A stretch of DNA of 64,000 nt from CAVVYV01 sp963818205 (GTDB lineage Bacteria > Actinomycetota > Thermoleophilia > Solirubrobacterales > 70-9). The stretch is from assembly GCA_963818205.1 (NCBI GenBank), contig CAWFRG010000004.1, forward strand, positions 62,001 to 126,000, read 5' to 3'. The translations under genes were made by a program, and so were the position numbers. The notes under the pieces are model-generated. The model saw nothing but the letters and a program-made list of their open reading frames with translations, was not told where the DNA came from and did no database searches. Below, in pieces: positions 25,010 through 33,981 of this stretch; position 1 is the stretch's first letter; every line of letters starts with the position of its first letter.

Positions 25010-25672
25010 GTGAGCGCCAAATACGTGGCGATCATCACCGATGGGAACGGTCGCTGGGCCCAGCAGCGCGGCCTCCCGGTGCTCGAGGGGCACCGCGCCG
25101 GCGCCGACACCGTGAGAGAGCGCCTGCGGGACTCGGTCGAGCTCGGGATTGAGGAGCTCACCGTGTATTCGTTCTCGACCGAGAACTGGACCCGCCCGCA
25201 GGAGGAGGTGGAGGGTCTGATGGCGATGCTTGGGGAGCGGATCGACCGGGAGACCCCGGAGCTGAAGGAGGAAGGGGTGCGGATGCGCTTCATCGGCCGC
25301 CGCGAGGGCGTCGGCCCCGAGCTGACCGAGCGGATGGACTGGGCCGAGCGGGAGACTGCCGAAAACGAGCGAATCACCCTGTTTGTGGCCTTCAACTACG
25401 GCGGCCGGGCCGAGATCATGGATGCCGCTCGCGGATTCCACGGCGGCGACGAGGACGACTTCCGCCGCGGGCTCTACGCCCCCGAGATGCACGATCCCGA
25501 CCTGCTGATCCGGACCAGCGGCGAGCAGCGCCTCTCCAACTACCTGCTCTGGCAGTGCGCTTACTCTGAGCTCGTCTTCAGGGAAGAGCTCTGGCCCGAC
25601 TTCAGTCGCGAGGCCTTCGAGGCCGCGCTGCGAACCTACGACGAGCGCCAGCGGCGCTTCGGAGCAAGGTGA
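25010..25672 (+). CDS. uppS: Polyprenyl diphosphate synthase (undecaprenyl diphosphate synthase family)
   Basis: Cis-prenyltransferase that builds the lipid carrier for cell-wall precursors. About 220 residues. ITDGNGRWAQQRGLPVLEGH carries the catalytic Asp and the phosphate-binding Arg/His; YSFSTENWTRP and the C-terminal DLLIRTSGEQRLSNYLLWQ are conserved. Chain length cannot be set from sequence. GTG 25010 chosen. The stop overlaps the cdsA GTG by four bases. Confidence 0.92.
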   Translation: MSAKYVAIITDGNGRWAQQRGLPVLEGHRAGADTVRERLRDSVELGIEELTVYSFSTENWTRPQEEVEGLMAMLGERIDRETPELKEEGVRMRFIGRREGVGPELTERMDWAERETAENERITLFVAFNYGGRAEIMDAARGFHGGDEDDFRRGLYAPEMHDPDLLIRTSGEQRLSNYLLWQCAYSELVFREELWPDFSREAFEAALRTYDERQRRFGAR

Positions 25673-26634
25673 CGGACGACCTCGATCCCCCGTCGTTTCG
25701 GTTCGGTCGCCGGCGCCGCGACCCGGAACCGGAGGAGCGGCTGCTGCCTGATCCCGACGAAATCCTCGACGAGCCGGTCGAGGAGGCGCAGCAACAGCCT
25801 GAAGAGCGCGGCCGAGGCCTGCGCCGCTTCCTGCCCCAGATGTCGGAGACCACCTCTCGCGTGGTGGTGGCGATCCCCTGGGTGATCTTCGCGATCGCGA
25901 TCGTCGGCATCGGGGGCGAGGTGTTCGCCCTCTCGATGATCGCCTTCGGGGTGCTCGGGCTGCGCGAGTTCTTCCGGATGGCCGCCGGGGCGCGGCCGAT
26001 CATGCTGCCTGCTTACGCCGTGGTCGCCGGAATGGTGATCGCCGCCCACTACGGCGGCTCCTTCCAGATCCTGCTGGTCTTCGCGGCGCTCTTCCCGGCG
26101 ACCTTCGCCTTCGCCGCCGCCCGCCAGTCCCACGATCAGATCACGATCTCGATCGCGGTCACCACGCTCGGGGTCGCCTGGCTCGGCCTCGGCTTCTCCC
26201 ACGCGGTGCTGCTGCGCGACCTGCCGACCCACGGCGGCGCTCTCCTGATCGATGTCCTCGTCGCCACCTTCGTCGGCGATACCGCCGCCTACGGTGCCGG
26301 GCGCCTTTTCGGCAGCCGCAAGATCACCCCACGGATCTCGCCCAACAAGACCCTCGAAGGCCTCGCGGGTGGTTTCCTCGGTGCGACGATGGGCTTCTGG
26401 TTCGCCGGCCTCTATCAGGACTGGCTGCCGGGGATCGACGCCCTGCTGATGGGGATGTGCATCGCCGTGATCGCACCGATCGGCGATCTCTTCGCCTCCC
26501 TGATCAAGCGCGATCTCCAAGTAAAAGACACCGGGGGCCTCTTCGGTCCGCACGGGGGCGTGATCGACCGGCTCGACGCCGTCATCTTCACGGTCGTCGC
26601 GGGGTACTACCTGGCGGTCGCCTTCGTCTATTGA
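25669..26634 (+). CDS. cdsA: Phosphatidate cytidylyltransferase
   Basis: Makes CDP-diacylglycerol from phosphatidate and CTP in the membrane. About 321 residues: a charged N-terminal region of roughly 55 residues rich in Glu/Pro/Arg, then about eight membrane segments, and the C-terminal signature KRDLQVKDTGGLFGPHGGVIDRLD. Its product is the substrate for the CDP-alcohol phosphatidyltransferase at 37015. The last bases overlap the stop of the convergent cyclase gene. Confidence 0.92.
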   Translation: MTDDLDPPSFRFGRRRRDPEPEERLLPDPDEILDEPVEEAQQQPEERGRGLRRFLPQMSETTSRVVVAIPWVIFAIAIVGIGGEVFALSMIAFGVLGLREFFRMAAGARPIMLPAYAVVAGMVIAAHYGGSFQILLVFAALFPATFAFAAARQSHDQITISIAVTTLGVAWLGLGFSHAVLLRDLPTHGGALLIDVLVATFVGDTAAYGAGRLFGSRKITPRISPNKTLEGLAGGFLGATMGFWFAGLYQDWLPGIDALLMGMCIAVIAPIGDLFASLIKRDLQVKDTGGLFGPHGGVIDRLDAVIFTVVAGYYLAVAFVY

Positions 26635-27422
26635 CGCTTGCGCTTTGCCTTCACCGCGGAGACCGTGAGGTCCGCCGGGGCGCCCGGCGCCTCGAGCGGC
26701 CGCGAACGGCCGAATCTGAAGGCAGCGGCGTCGAGCTCCTTGCGGGCGGCGCCGGAGACGAGCACCTCGCCGCCTTTGGCGGCGTCGCCGACCCGGGCGG
26801 CGATGTTGACGTCGATCCCGAGGAAGTCGCCCTTGACCTTCTGCGGGCGGCCCTGGTGGACGCCGGCGCGCAGCGAGGGCGCATAGCCCTCGACCTCAAT
26901 CCCGCCGGCCCCCTCCTGGGCCTCGAGCGCCGCGCCAACCGCCTGCTCGGCGCGGCTGAAGACGGCCATCGAGCCATCGCCCAGCCGCTTGACCACCGCG
27001 CCGCCGTTGTCGGAGACCGCCCGTTGCTCGGCGTCGCCGACCTGGCGGAGGAGCTCGAGCGAAGCGTCGTCGCCCGCCTGCAGAGCCCAGTCCGAGAACC
27101 CGACCAGATCGGTGAAGAGAATCGCGACATCGGCCTCACCGCGCCCGCGCCGCTGCGCCTCCGAGAGCGCCTGCCAGGCCTGCAGGGCGCCGATCCCGAC
27201 CTGATGCATGGTGCTCTCGCGGTCGGGCTCGAGCTCGGTCACCAGGCGCTGCATCGGCAGCGGCAGTCGTGACTTCTGGGGATCGTCGCCTGGGAGCAGC
27301 CCCCGGATGAACTTCGCCGCGGCGACCAGCTGCGGGTTGGCGTCGGTGCGCCTCGCCGCCTCCACCAGGCCCTGGGCGCCAGCCGGATCCTGCTTCTTTT
27401 TCCTCCGCCTACGTGACGCCAC
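26628..27422 (-). CDS. Class III adenylate/guanylate cyclase domain protein
   Basis: About 264 residues from GTG 27422; a longer reading from 27485 would overlap the divergent secreted-protein gene's promoter. The first 90 residues are a helical region after a basic ASRRRRKKKQ start. The cyclase domain has both metal Asp residues (ILFTDLVGFSD and KRLGDGSMAVF) and the VNIAARVGDAAKGGEV segment with transition-state Asn and Arg. No membrane segment is visible. It is a plausible source of cAMP for the CRP-type site near 50463 (inference). The C-terminus is Lys/Arg-rich. Confidence 0.8.
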   Translation of the reverse strand: MASRRRRKKKQDPAGAQGLVEAARRTDANPQLVAAAKFIRGLLPGDDPQKSRLPLPMQRLVTELEPDRESTMHQVGIGALQAWQALSEAQRRGRGEADVAILFTDLVGFSDWALQAGDDASLELLRQVGDAEQRAVSDNGGAVVKRLGDGSMAVFSRAEQAVGAALEAQEGAGGIEVEGYAPSLRAGVHQGRPQKVKGDFLGIDVNIAARVGDAAKGGEVLVSGAARKELDAAAFRFGRSRPLEAPGAPADLTVSAVKAKRKRQ

Positions 27423-27508
27423 GCCTGCATCCTGCCGATTCGCGCAACTTCTCGGCCTCAGCCTGTTGTCTGAGGAGATGCTCACGAACTACGAAGGGAG
27501 TGGATTCG

Positions 27509-28044
27509 ATGAGGAAGCTTTTTAAGCGACGGCCCTCCGCAGGGGTGATCATCGGGATTTTGGCCCTGGTGCTCGCCCTCGGCGGCGGTGCGTACGCAGC
27601 CAGCAAGAAGATCCCGTACAAGGGCCTCGATAAGGACGCCCGCCTGAAGGTGCTGCCGATCAGCAGACCAACGCGAACGCCGGGCACCGACGCCGTGCGA
27701 TCCGACCAGCGCCGGGACGTTCACCGACTGCACCTCGGTCTCGACCGACGGTCTCGACGGCGTTCCCCCGCCGCTGATGCTGGTCTTCGACGGCATCTTC
27801 GACGCCGCCGGTGGCGCCGCCCGCGGCGACTGTCGCCTCGAGGCGGACAACAACCCGATCAACGGAACCACGATCAGGGTCGAGAGCCACTACCCACGGC
27901 GCCAACCACGGCGACGGGTGCCGGGATCAACATCGTCACCACGCCGCTCGGCGGCGAGCACACCTTCTCGGTGGCCTGCAACGAGACGGGCGCGGCGACC
28001 TGAAGGTCCAGCAGTTCCAGCTCTCTGCGATCACCGTTCGCTGA
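27509..28044 (+). CDS. Secreted protein of unknown function (several frameshifts)
   Basis: The N-terminus MRKLFKRRPSAG followed by a hydrophobic stretch ending in GGGAYA is a signal peptide or anchor. After about residue 50 the frame is lost and regained more than once (near 27670-27720, 27895 and 28000). Readable pieces include FTDCTSVSTDG, LMLVFDGIFDAAGGAARG, LEADNNPINGTTI and GINIVTTPLGGEHTFSVACN, ending in QFQLSAITVR. The pieces suggest a beta-rich secreted protein of about 175 residues. I recognise no family. Sequence errors or real decay are both possible here. Confidence 0.45.
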
Positions 28045-28069
28045 ACCGGAGCTGAGAAGCGATCGAGCC

Positions 28070-28097
28070 AAACGGGAGGCCCACGGGCCTCCCGTTT
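28070..28097. terminator. Intrinsic terminator hairpin
   Basis: AAACGGGAGGCCC and GGGCCTCCCGTTT form a perfect 13-pair stem with an AC loop, downstream of the secreted-protein gene and upstream of dxr. The symmetrical A/T ends would let it act in either direction. Confidence 0.8.
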
Positions 28098-28163
28098 GCG
28101 TTCCCATGCCGGCTCGGGCAGGCCTTAACCGGGGCTGAGGCGCCTCCCTAGACTGGGCGGCCC

Positions 28164-29309
28164 GTGAAGCGAGTGCTGATACTCGGATCGACCGGCTCGA
28201 TCGGCACCCAGGCGCTGGAGGTGATCGCCGCCAGCGAGGAGCTGGGCGTGGCGGGCCTCTCCGCCGGCTCCAGCTGGGAGCAGGTGCTCGAGCAGGCGCG
28301 CCGGCACGGCGCCCCCGCGGTCGCCCTCGCCGACGTCAGACGCGGCCGAGCGTGCCCGCGACGCCTGGGACGGGCAGGTGCTGCCCGGCGAGGAGGGGAT
28401 CCGCACCCTGATCGACAAGTCCGGCGCCGACCTGGTCCTGAACGCGATCGTCGGGGCAGCCGGCCTCGGCCCGACGATCGTCGCGCTCACCGAGGGGATC
28501 GACCTGGCGCTCGCCAACAAGGAGTCGCTCGTGGTCGGCGGCGAGCTGGTCACCGCGCTCGCGGAGGCGAGGGACGCCCGGATCATCCCGGTCGACTCCG
28601 AGCACTCGGCCCTCTATCAGCTGATCGGCGCGGAGCCACCGGGAACGGTCGAGCGGCTGGTGCTGACCGCTTCCGGCGGGCCCTTCCGCGGCCGCCAGAT
28701 CTCTCCGAGGTGACCCCGGAGGAGGCGCTCGCGCATCCCACCTGGGAGATGGGCGGCCGGATCACGATCGACTCCGCCACCCTGATCAACAAGGGCTTCG
28801 AGATGATCGAGGCCCACCATCTCTTCGGGGTGCCCTACGAGCGGATCGACGTGCTCGTCCACCCGCAGTCGATCGTCCACTCGCTCGTCCACCTCAACGA
28901 CGGCGCCTCGCTCGCCCACCTGGGCTATCCCGACATGCGGGTACCGATCTCCTACGCCCTCCACCTGCCCGAGCGCGCCGACACCGCGGTGCCGATGCTC
29001 GACCTGGCGAGCGTCGGCGAGCTCAGCTTCGAGGCGCCCGACCCCGAGACCTTCGCCTGCCTCCGCCTCGCCCGCGAGGCAGGGGCGGTGGGGGGGACCG
29101 CGCCGTGCGTGCTGAACGCCGCCGACGAGGTCGCCGTCGCCGCGTTCCTCGGCGGGCGGATCGCCTTCACCGAGATTCCCGAGGTGATCGACCGCTGCCT
29201 CGACGCGGTTCCGGTCGGCCCGATGCGGCATTTCGAGGAGCTGTTCGAGACCGACGAGGCGGCGCGCCGGCACGCCGAAGGGCTGGTGGAGGAGCTGGCG
29301 GTCGCGTGA
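28164..29309 (+). CDS. dxr: 1-deoxy-D-xylulose 5-phosphate reductoisomerase (two compensating frameshifts)
   Basis: Second step of the MEP isoprenoid pathway. LILGSTGSIGTQALEV is the NADPH loop; NKESLVVGGELV, VDSEHSALYQ, EMGGRITIDSATLINKGFEMIEAHHLF and VHPQSIVHSLVHLNDG contain the metal- and substrate-binding residues. An extra base near 28340 and a missing base near 28703 put the middle third in another frame. Repairing both gives a normal protein of about 381 residues. As ispG is also here, MEP is probably the only route and the gene should work. A -10 TAGACT lies 9 nt before GTG 28164. Confidence 0.88.
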   Translation: MKRVLILGSTGSIGTQALEVIAASEELGVAGLSAGSSWEQVLEQARRHGAPAVALADVRRGRACPRRLGRAGAARRGGDPHPDRQVRRRPGPERDRRGSRPRPDDRRAHRGDRPGARQQGVARGRRRAGHRARGGEGRPDHPGRLRALGPLSADRRGATGNGRAAGADRFRRALPRPPDLSEVTPEEALAHPTWEMGGRITIDSATLINKGFEMIEAHHLFGVPYERIDVLVHPQSIVHSLVHLNDGASLAHLGYPDMRVPISYALHLPERADTAVPMLDLASVGELSFEAPDPETFACLRLAREAGAVGGTAPCVLNAADEVAVAAFLGGRIAFTEIPEVIDRCLDAVPVGPMRHFEELFETDEAARRHAEGLVEELAVA

Positions 29310-30517
29310 CCTGGGTCCTCACGATCGCCGGTTTCGCGGCGCTGATCATCCTCCACGAGTTCGGTCACTTCCTCGTCGCCAAGTGGACCGGGATGCGGGT
29401 GGAGCGCTTCTTCCTCTTCTTCCCGCCGAAGCTGTGGAGCGTCAAGCGCGGCGAGACCGAGTACGGGATCGGCGCGATCCCGCTTGGGGGCTTCGTGAAG
29501 ATCACCGGGATGAACCCGGAGGAGCTCGAGCCCCGGGAATCGTCGGAGCCGGCGAGGCAGCCGGGCCTGCTGGAGAGGGTCGAGTCGGCGGACCAGGAGG
29601 CGGGTTCGGGCGTGAGCCAACCGGGCGAACCGCTGCCTCCCGAGCTCCGAGAGCGCGCTTACTACAACCAACCGGTCTGGAAGCGGATCGTCGTGATCGC
29701 CGCCGGGCCCGTGATGAACATCCTGATCGCATTCCTGATCCTGTTCGCCCTCGCGTTCACGGTCGAGCGGGCGGTCGGCTCGGGGGTGGAGATCGACCAG
29801 GTGCAGGACGACAGCCCGGCTGCCGGCAAGCTTCAGCCCGGCGACCGGATCGTCTCGGTCGACGGGGTCCCGGCTTCAAATCTCGAGTTCGAGGAACGGA
29901 TCACTCGCTTCAGGGACCTGGTCGACACCCACAAGTGCGCCGGCGAGCAGGCGGATGGCTGCACGGCAACCACACCCGTCCAGCTCGTGGTCGACCGGGG
30001 CGGTGAGCAGGTACCGGTCACCGTCACCCCGGAATACAACGCCGGGGCAAAGCGAAGCCTGCTCGGTGTCGTCTTCGGCCCGGCCAAGGTCGAGTCCGCG
30101 AACTACTCGGTGCCGGAGGCCGCCAACTTCGCCGCCGACCGCATCTGGTTCATCACCAGGGAAACCGTCTCGACGATCAGCCGGATCTTCCTGCCGGAAC
30201 AGCGAGAGCAGCTCTCCGGCCCGGTGGGTGGCTCCCGGGCATTGAACGAGGCGATCGGCTTCGACTGGCGTGATGCCCTGCTCGTGCTCGCCGTGATCAG
30301 CCTCTCACTCGGGATCATCAACCTGTTCCCCTTCCTTCCCCTCGACGGCGGCCACATCTTCTGGAGCCTGGTCGAGAAGGTCCGCGGCGAGCGCGTCCCG
30401 TTCCGGGTGATCGAGAGCGCCAGCGCCTTCGGGTTCCTGCTCGTGCTGGTGTTATTCGCGATCGGGCTGAGCAACGACATCAGCAACCTCGGCAACGACG
30501 CCCTCAATCCCAGATAG
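29306..30517 (+). CDS. rseP: RseP-type intramembrane zinc metalloprotease
   Basis: A site-2 protease that cleaves membrane anti-sigma factors or signal-peptide remnants. About 403 residues. HEFGH (residues 17-21) binds zinc in the first membrane helix, and NLFPFLPLDGGH provides the third ligand in a late helix. A PDZ-like domain spans about residues 150-260, with a Cys-containing insertion (HKCAGEQADGC). GTG 29306 overlaps the dxr stop. The dxr-rseP-ispG-proS order is typical, but here a toxin-antitoxin pair and two other genes lie between rseP and ispG. Confidence 0.9.
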   Translation: MTWVLTIAGFAALIILHEFGHFLVAKWTGMRVERFFLFFPPKLWSVKRGETEYGIGAIPLGGFVKITGMNPEELEPRESSEPARQPGLLERVESADQEAGSGVSQPGEPLPPELRERAYYNQPVWKRIVVIAAGPVMNILIAFLILFALAFTVERAVGSGVEIDQVQDDSPAAGKLQPGDRIVSVDGVPASNLEFEERITRFRDLVDTHKCAGEQADGCTATTPVQLVVDRGGEQVPVTVTPEYNAGAKRSLLGVVFGPAKVESANYSVPEAANFAADRIWFITRETVSTISRIFLPEQREQLSGPVGGSRALNEAIGFDWRDALLVLAVISLSLGIINLFPFLPLDGGHIFWSLVEKVRGERVPFRVIESASAFGFLLVLVLFAIGLSNDISNLGNDALNPR

Positions 30518-30546
30518 GGGTCCTCGCATTCTGTCCGGAATCTGGC

Positions 30547-30571
30547 GTCAGTTTCCTGACATTGCTAGACT
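30547..30571 (+). promoter_or_regulatory. Promoter and palindromic operator of the Xre/RES pair
   Basis: GTCAG-TTTC-CTGAC (30547-30560) is a perfect inverted repeat just upstream of a -10 TAGACT (30566-30571). The -10 ends 6 nt before ATG 30578, so the mRNA is probably leaderless. The palindrome covers the spacer and -35 area, fitting autorepression by the antitoxin. Confidence 0.6.
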
Positions 30572-30577
30572 GGGCCC

Positions 30578-30919
30578 ATGTCCCCGGTAGCGGCACCATC
30601 GGCTGAGCTGAAGACGATCGTCGAGGCGAGGATCCCCCCCGATCAGTTGGCGCGACTTGCTGGGCGGTCCGAACGGACGGCGAGGCGCTGGCTCGCGGGG
30701 GAGACAGAACCCCGCGGCGCAGCGCGTCGGCGGCTCGCAGAGATTTCCGCCGTACTCGAGGAGTACTCGAAGGCGTTTCCCGGCGGCAGCGCGAGCTCCT
30801 GGATCGAGCGCCCCAATCCCGAGCTCGACTTCCGCTCGGCCGCCGATCTGATCGCCGACGGTCGGACCCGCGAGGTCCTGGGGCTGCTGGTTGCGCTCGG
30901 CGAGGGTGTCTACCTCTAG
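30578..30919 (+). CDS. Xre/MbcA/ParS-family antitoxin (DUF2384-like)
   Basis: 113 residues. An N-terminal helix-turn-helix region (LARLAGRSERTARRWLAGETEP) and a C-terminal domain with FRSAADLIADGRTREVLGLLVALGEG match the Xre-type antitoxins that pair with RES toxins. Predicted to block the toxin's active site and repress the operon. Its last codons overlap the GTG start of the toxin gene. Confidence 0.82.
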   Translation: MSPVAAPSAELKTIVEARIPPDQLARLAGRSERTARRWLAGETEPRGAARRRLAEISAVLEEYSKAFPGGSASSWIERPNPELDFRSAADLIADGRTREVLGLLVALGEGVYL

Positions 30920-31433
30920 ACAGCTCAGCGAGCGCCTCTCATCACTGAAGCCGCGCCGGTCCTCTCTCCGGTTGTGGCGTGGGGCCCGGGAGCCGTTCGA
31001 CGTCCTCTCCACCCGTGGCGCCCGCATCCATGGTGGGCGCTGGCATCCACCCGGCACCGACGCCCTATATCTCAGCTTCGAGCCGGCGACGGTACGAGCT
31101 GAGCTGACCCGTATGGCCGAGCTTCAGGGGGACCCCGAAGCGGCGATCTACCCAGTTCGGGTAGCGCAGATCGCAGTCGAGGCCGAGGTGATCGAGCTCC
31201 TCGATTCGGAGCTCCTCCGAGCCCTCGGAATCGAGGTCCCACTGTCGGTCCTGGTCTCCCGGCGCCAAACGCAACGGGTTGGGCGGGCTGCGATGCGCCT
31301 CGGGGTCGAGGCCATGGTGGTCCCCTCCGTGGCGGCCCGCGCCGAGAACGTGGTGATCTTTCCAGGCAACCTGAGCGCTCCGATCGAGATAGTGAAGGAG
31401 CGCCGGGTATCAAGCCCTGGCCGCTGGCCATAG
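30906..31433 (+). CDS. RES-domain toxin
   Basis: About 175 residues from GTG 30906 (TTG 30891 is also in frame). LWRG, GARIHGGRWHPPGTDALYLSFEPATVRAEL contains the Arg, Glu and Ser spaced as in the RES family, whose characterised members degrade NAD+ and stop growth. It overlaps the antitoxin gene in the order antitoxin-toxin. A stable inverted repeat covers its stop codon. Confidence 0.82.
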   Translation: MSTSRQLSERLSSLKPRRSSLRLWRGAREPFDVLSTRGARIHGGRWHPPGTDALYLSFEPATVRAELTRMAELQGDPEAAIYPVRVAQIAVEAEVIELLDSELLRALGIEVPLSVLVSRRQTQRVGRAAMRLGVEAMVVPSVAARAENVVIFPGNLSAPIEIVKERRVSSPGRWP

Positions 31434-31446
31434 CCAGACCCAGCGG
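31421..31446. terminator. Bidirectional terminator-like inverted repeat
   Basis: CCGCTGG (31421-31427) pairs with CCAGCGG (31440-31446), with a nested TGGC-CATA-GCCA. It overlaps the last codons of the RES gene and lies before the convergent OsmC gene's stop. There is no U-tract, so termination is uncertain. Confidence 0.4.
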
Positions 31447-31460
31447 TCCGGACAGCGAGG

Positions 31461-31886
31461 TCAGGCCAGCTGCGCCTCCAGCTCAATCTCGATCGCACCC
31501 AGTGCTCGGGAGACCGGGCAGGTGCGCTTCGCCTCGTCAGCGTACTTTTGGAACTCGTCGTCGTCGAGCCCGCTGACCGTCACCTCGGTGGAGAGCTTGC
31601 TGCGCTTGATCGAGAACCCACCATCGTCGGATTCGAGCGAGACCCGAGCGGTGCTGTTCACCGAATCAGGCTCGTGCCCGGCCCGGCTGAGGACGGCGGC
31701 GAGCTGCATCGAGAAGCAGCCGGCGTGCGCGGCCGCGATCAGCTCCTCGGGGTTGGTGCCCTCGCCCTCCTCGAAGCGGGACTTGTACGAGTACTGCCCC
31801 TCGAAGGCGCCGCTGCCGAACGACATCGTGCCCTTACCGCCCGGAAGGTCGCCCTTCCACTCGGCCTCCGCTGACCTGGTTGGCAT
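31461..31886 (-). CDS. OsmC/Ohr-family peroxiredoxin
   Basis: Thiol peroxidase acting on organic hydroperoxides. 141 residues from ATG 31886. The two redox cysteines are in AHAGCFSMQLA and KRTCPVSRAL, the normal spacing. EGTNPEELIAAAHAGCFSM is the family signature and is closer to OsmC than to Ohr. Alone on the minus strand, divergent from the acyl-CoA synthetase gene. Confidence 0.88.
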   Translation of the reverse strand: MPTRSAEAEWKGDLPGGKGTMSFGSGAFEGQYSYKSRFEEGEGTNPEELIAAAHAGCFSMQLAAVLSRAGHEPDSVNSTARVSLESDDGGFSIKRSKLSTEVTVSGLDDDEFQKYADEAKRTCPVSRALGAIEIELEAQLA

Positions 31887-32052
31887 CAGAAGCTCCCTTC
31901 GTCGGAATCGATCGGTACCGATATCCCAGCAGACTGCGGTCGCGCTCAGCCGACGGCGAGAGGCGAGCCGGGCCCGAGGCTCCCGCGGCCGCCGATTCCG
32001 GGTCCCGCCTGCGGTAGCTTTCAGTCGCGTCACTCAGGCGAGGAGGAGAGGG

Positions 32053-33867
32053 ATGGAAGTCACGACTTCTGAGCGCTACGCGAGCGGCGGTGAGCTGGGA
32101 GATCCGCCTGCGCAAAACCTGGTCAAGGCGTTCTATGCCCAGGTGGACCGGCTGGGTGACGACGTAGCGATCCGGACCGAGGACGACTCGTATTCGATCA
32201 GCTGGAATGACCTCCGCGACCGCGTCCACCGGATCGCGGGCGGCCTCGCCAAGCTGGGCGTGAAGAAGGGCGACACCGTTGCTCTGATGCTCAACAATCG
32301 CCCCGAGTTCATCCCCTGCGACCTGGCGGCCGTCGCGCTCGGCGGCGTGCCCTTCTCGATCTACCAGACCTCCTCGCCCGAACAGATCGAGTACGTCGCC
32401 TCCGACGCCGGCAGCAGGGTGGCGATCATCGAGGCGATGTTCCTCGAGCAGTTCAACGAGGCCCGCGAGAAGCTGCCGAACCTCGAGCACGTGATCATGG
32501 TGGACGGCGACGGAGGTGACCACACTCTCGCCGAGATCGAGCGGATGGACCCGGATTTCGACCCGGCCAATGTCGTCGACGAGATCCAGCTCGACGACCT
32601 CCTGACGCTGATCTACACGTCGGGAACGACCGGTCCGCCGAAGGGCGTGCAGCTGACTCACCGGAACCTGATGACCCTGACGAAGGGGGTCGAGGAGATC
32701 GTCGACTTCCCCGATCGCGGCGCCAAAGTGATCTCGTGGCTGCCCGCCGCGCACATCGCCGAGCGCGGTGCGCACTACTACCTGCCGTGCACCCGCGGAG
32801 TCTCGGTGACGATCTGTCCGGACCCGCGCAAGATCGCCGATTCGCTGGCGGCGGTTCGACCGACCTGGTTCTTTGCCGTCCCGCGCATCTACGAGAAGCT
32901 CAAGGCAGGAATCGAGGCCAGCTTCGCCAAGCTCCCCGACGAGCAGCGCGAGGCCGCGCAGAAGGGCGTCGCTGCCGCGATCCAGAAGGTACGCCTCGAG
33001 CAGTCCGGCGAGGATGTCCCCGAGGAGCTTGCTGCCGGCGTCGCCGCGGCCGATGAGCAGCTGTTCTCGCCGCTGCGCTCCAAGCTCGGCTTCGACGAGC
33101 TGGTGGCAATCAACGTTGGAGCGGCCCCGACGCCGGTCGAGGTGCTCGAGTTCTTCCACGCGATCGGCGTCCCCATCGGCGAGCTCTGGGGCATGTCCGA
33201 AACCTGCGGCGTCGTCACCTGCAACCCGCCTGACAAGGTGAAGATCGGGACCGTCGGGCCGCCGGTACCCGGCGCCCAGGTGAGGCTCGCCGAGGACGGC
33301 GAGGTCGAGGTCAAGGCGGACTCGGTGATGCCCGGCTACCGCAACATGCCCGAGAAGAACGCCGAGACCTTCACCGAGGACGGCTGGCTGCTGACGGGCG
33401 ACATCGGCGAGCTCGACGAGGACGGCTACCTGAGGATCGTCGACCGCAAGAAGGAGCTGATCATCAGCGCCGCGGGCAAGAACATGTCGCCGGCAAACAT
33501 CGAGTCCCATCTGAAGACCGCCAGCCCCCTGATCGGCCAGGCGGTCGCAATCGGCGACAAGCGGCCCTACAACGTGGCGCTGATCGTGCTCGATCCTGAC
33601 TACGCTCCCGTCTGGGCGAAGAAGAACGACCTCAAGGGCGAGTCGATTGAGAATCTAGCCGGCGAGGAGAAGGTCGCAGAGGCGATTCAGGCCGCCGTCG
33701 ACGAGGCGAACTCGAAGATGGCCCGAGTCGAGCAGGTCAAGAAGTTCACGATCCTGGACAGCGATTGGCAACCGGGCGGTGACGAGCTGACCCCGACGAT
33801 GAAGCTGAAGCGGAAGCCGATCGACGAGAAGTACGCCGAGGAGATCGAGGCCCTCTACTCGGGCTGA
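32053..33867 (+). CDS. Long-chain acyl-CoA synthetase (AMP-forming)
   Basis: Activates fatty acids to acyl-CoA through an acyl-adenylate. 604 residues from ATG 32053, with AGGAGGAG at 32041-32048. IYTSGTTGPPKGVQLTHRN is the P-loop motif, ELWGMSETCGVVT and DGWLLTGDIGELDEDGYLRIVDRKKELI the adenylation motifs. It resembles the FadD15-like group of Actinobacteria. The gene is separated from ispG by 114 nt with no feature except the ispG promoter. Confidence 0.9.
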   Translation: MEVTTSERYASGGELGDPPAQNLVKAFYAQVDRLGDDVAIRTEDDSYSISWNDLRDRVHRIAGGLAKLGVKKGDTVALMLNNRPEFIPCDLAAVALGGVPFSIYQTSSPEQIEYVASDAGSRVAIIEAMFLEQFNEAREKLPNLEHVIMVDGDGGDHTLAEIERMDPDFDPANVVDEIQLDDLLTLIYTSGTTGPPKGVQLTHRNLMTLTKGVEEIVDFPDRGAKVISWLPAAHIAERGAHYYLPCTRGVSVTICPDPRKIADSLAAVRPTWFFAVPRIYEKLKAGIEASFAKLPDEQREAAQKGVAAAIQKVRLEQSGEDVPEELAAGVAAADEQLFSPLRSKLGFDELVAINVGAAPTPVEVLEFFHAIGVPIGELWGMSETCGVVTCNPPDKVKIGTVGPPVPGAQVRLAEDGEVEVKADSVMPGYRNMPEKNAETFTEDGWLLTGDIGELDEDGYLRIVDRKKELIISAAGKNMSPANIESHLKTASPLIGQAVAIGDKRPYNVALIVLDPDYAPVWAKKNDLKGESIENLAGEEKVAEAIQAAVDEANSKMARVEQVKKFTILDSDWQPGGDELTPTMKLKRKPIDEKYAEEIEALYSG

Positions 33868-33981
33868 GCCCCGCCCGTCCAGCGCGGGCTCGCAAATCGC
33901 TCTGGCATGGGCAATATGCCGCGCTCGTTGGAGTTCACGCGATTGTGAAACGCGGCAAAGGGCCGCGGGTACCCTGTGTCC

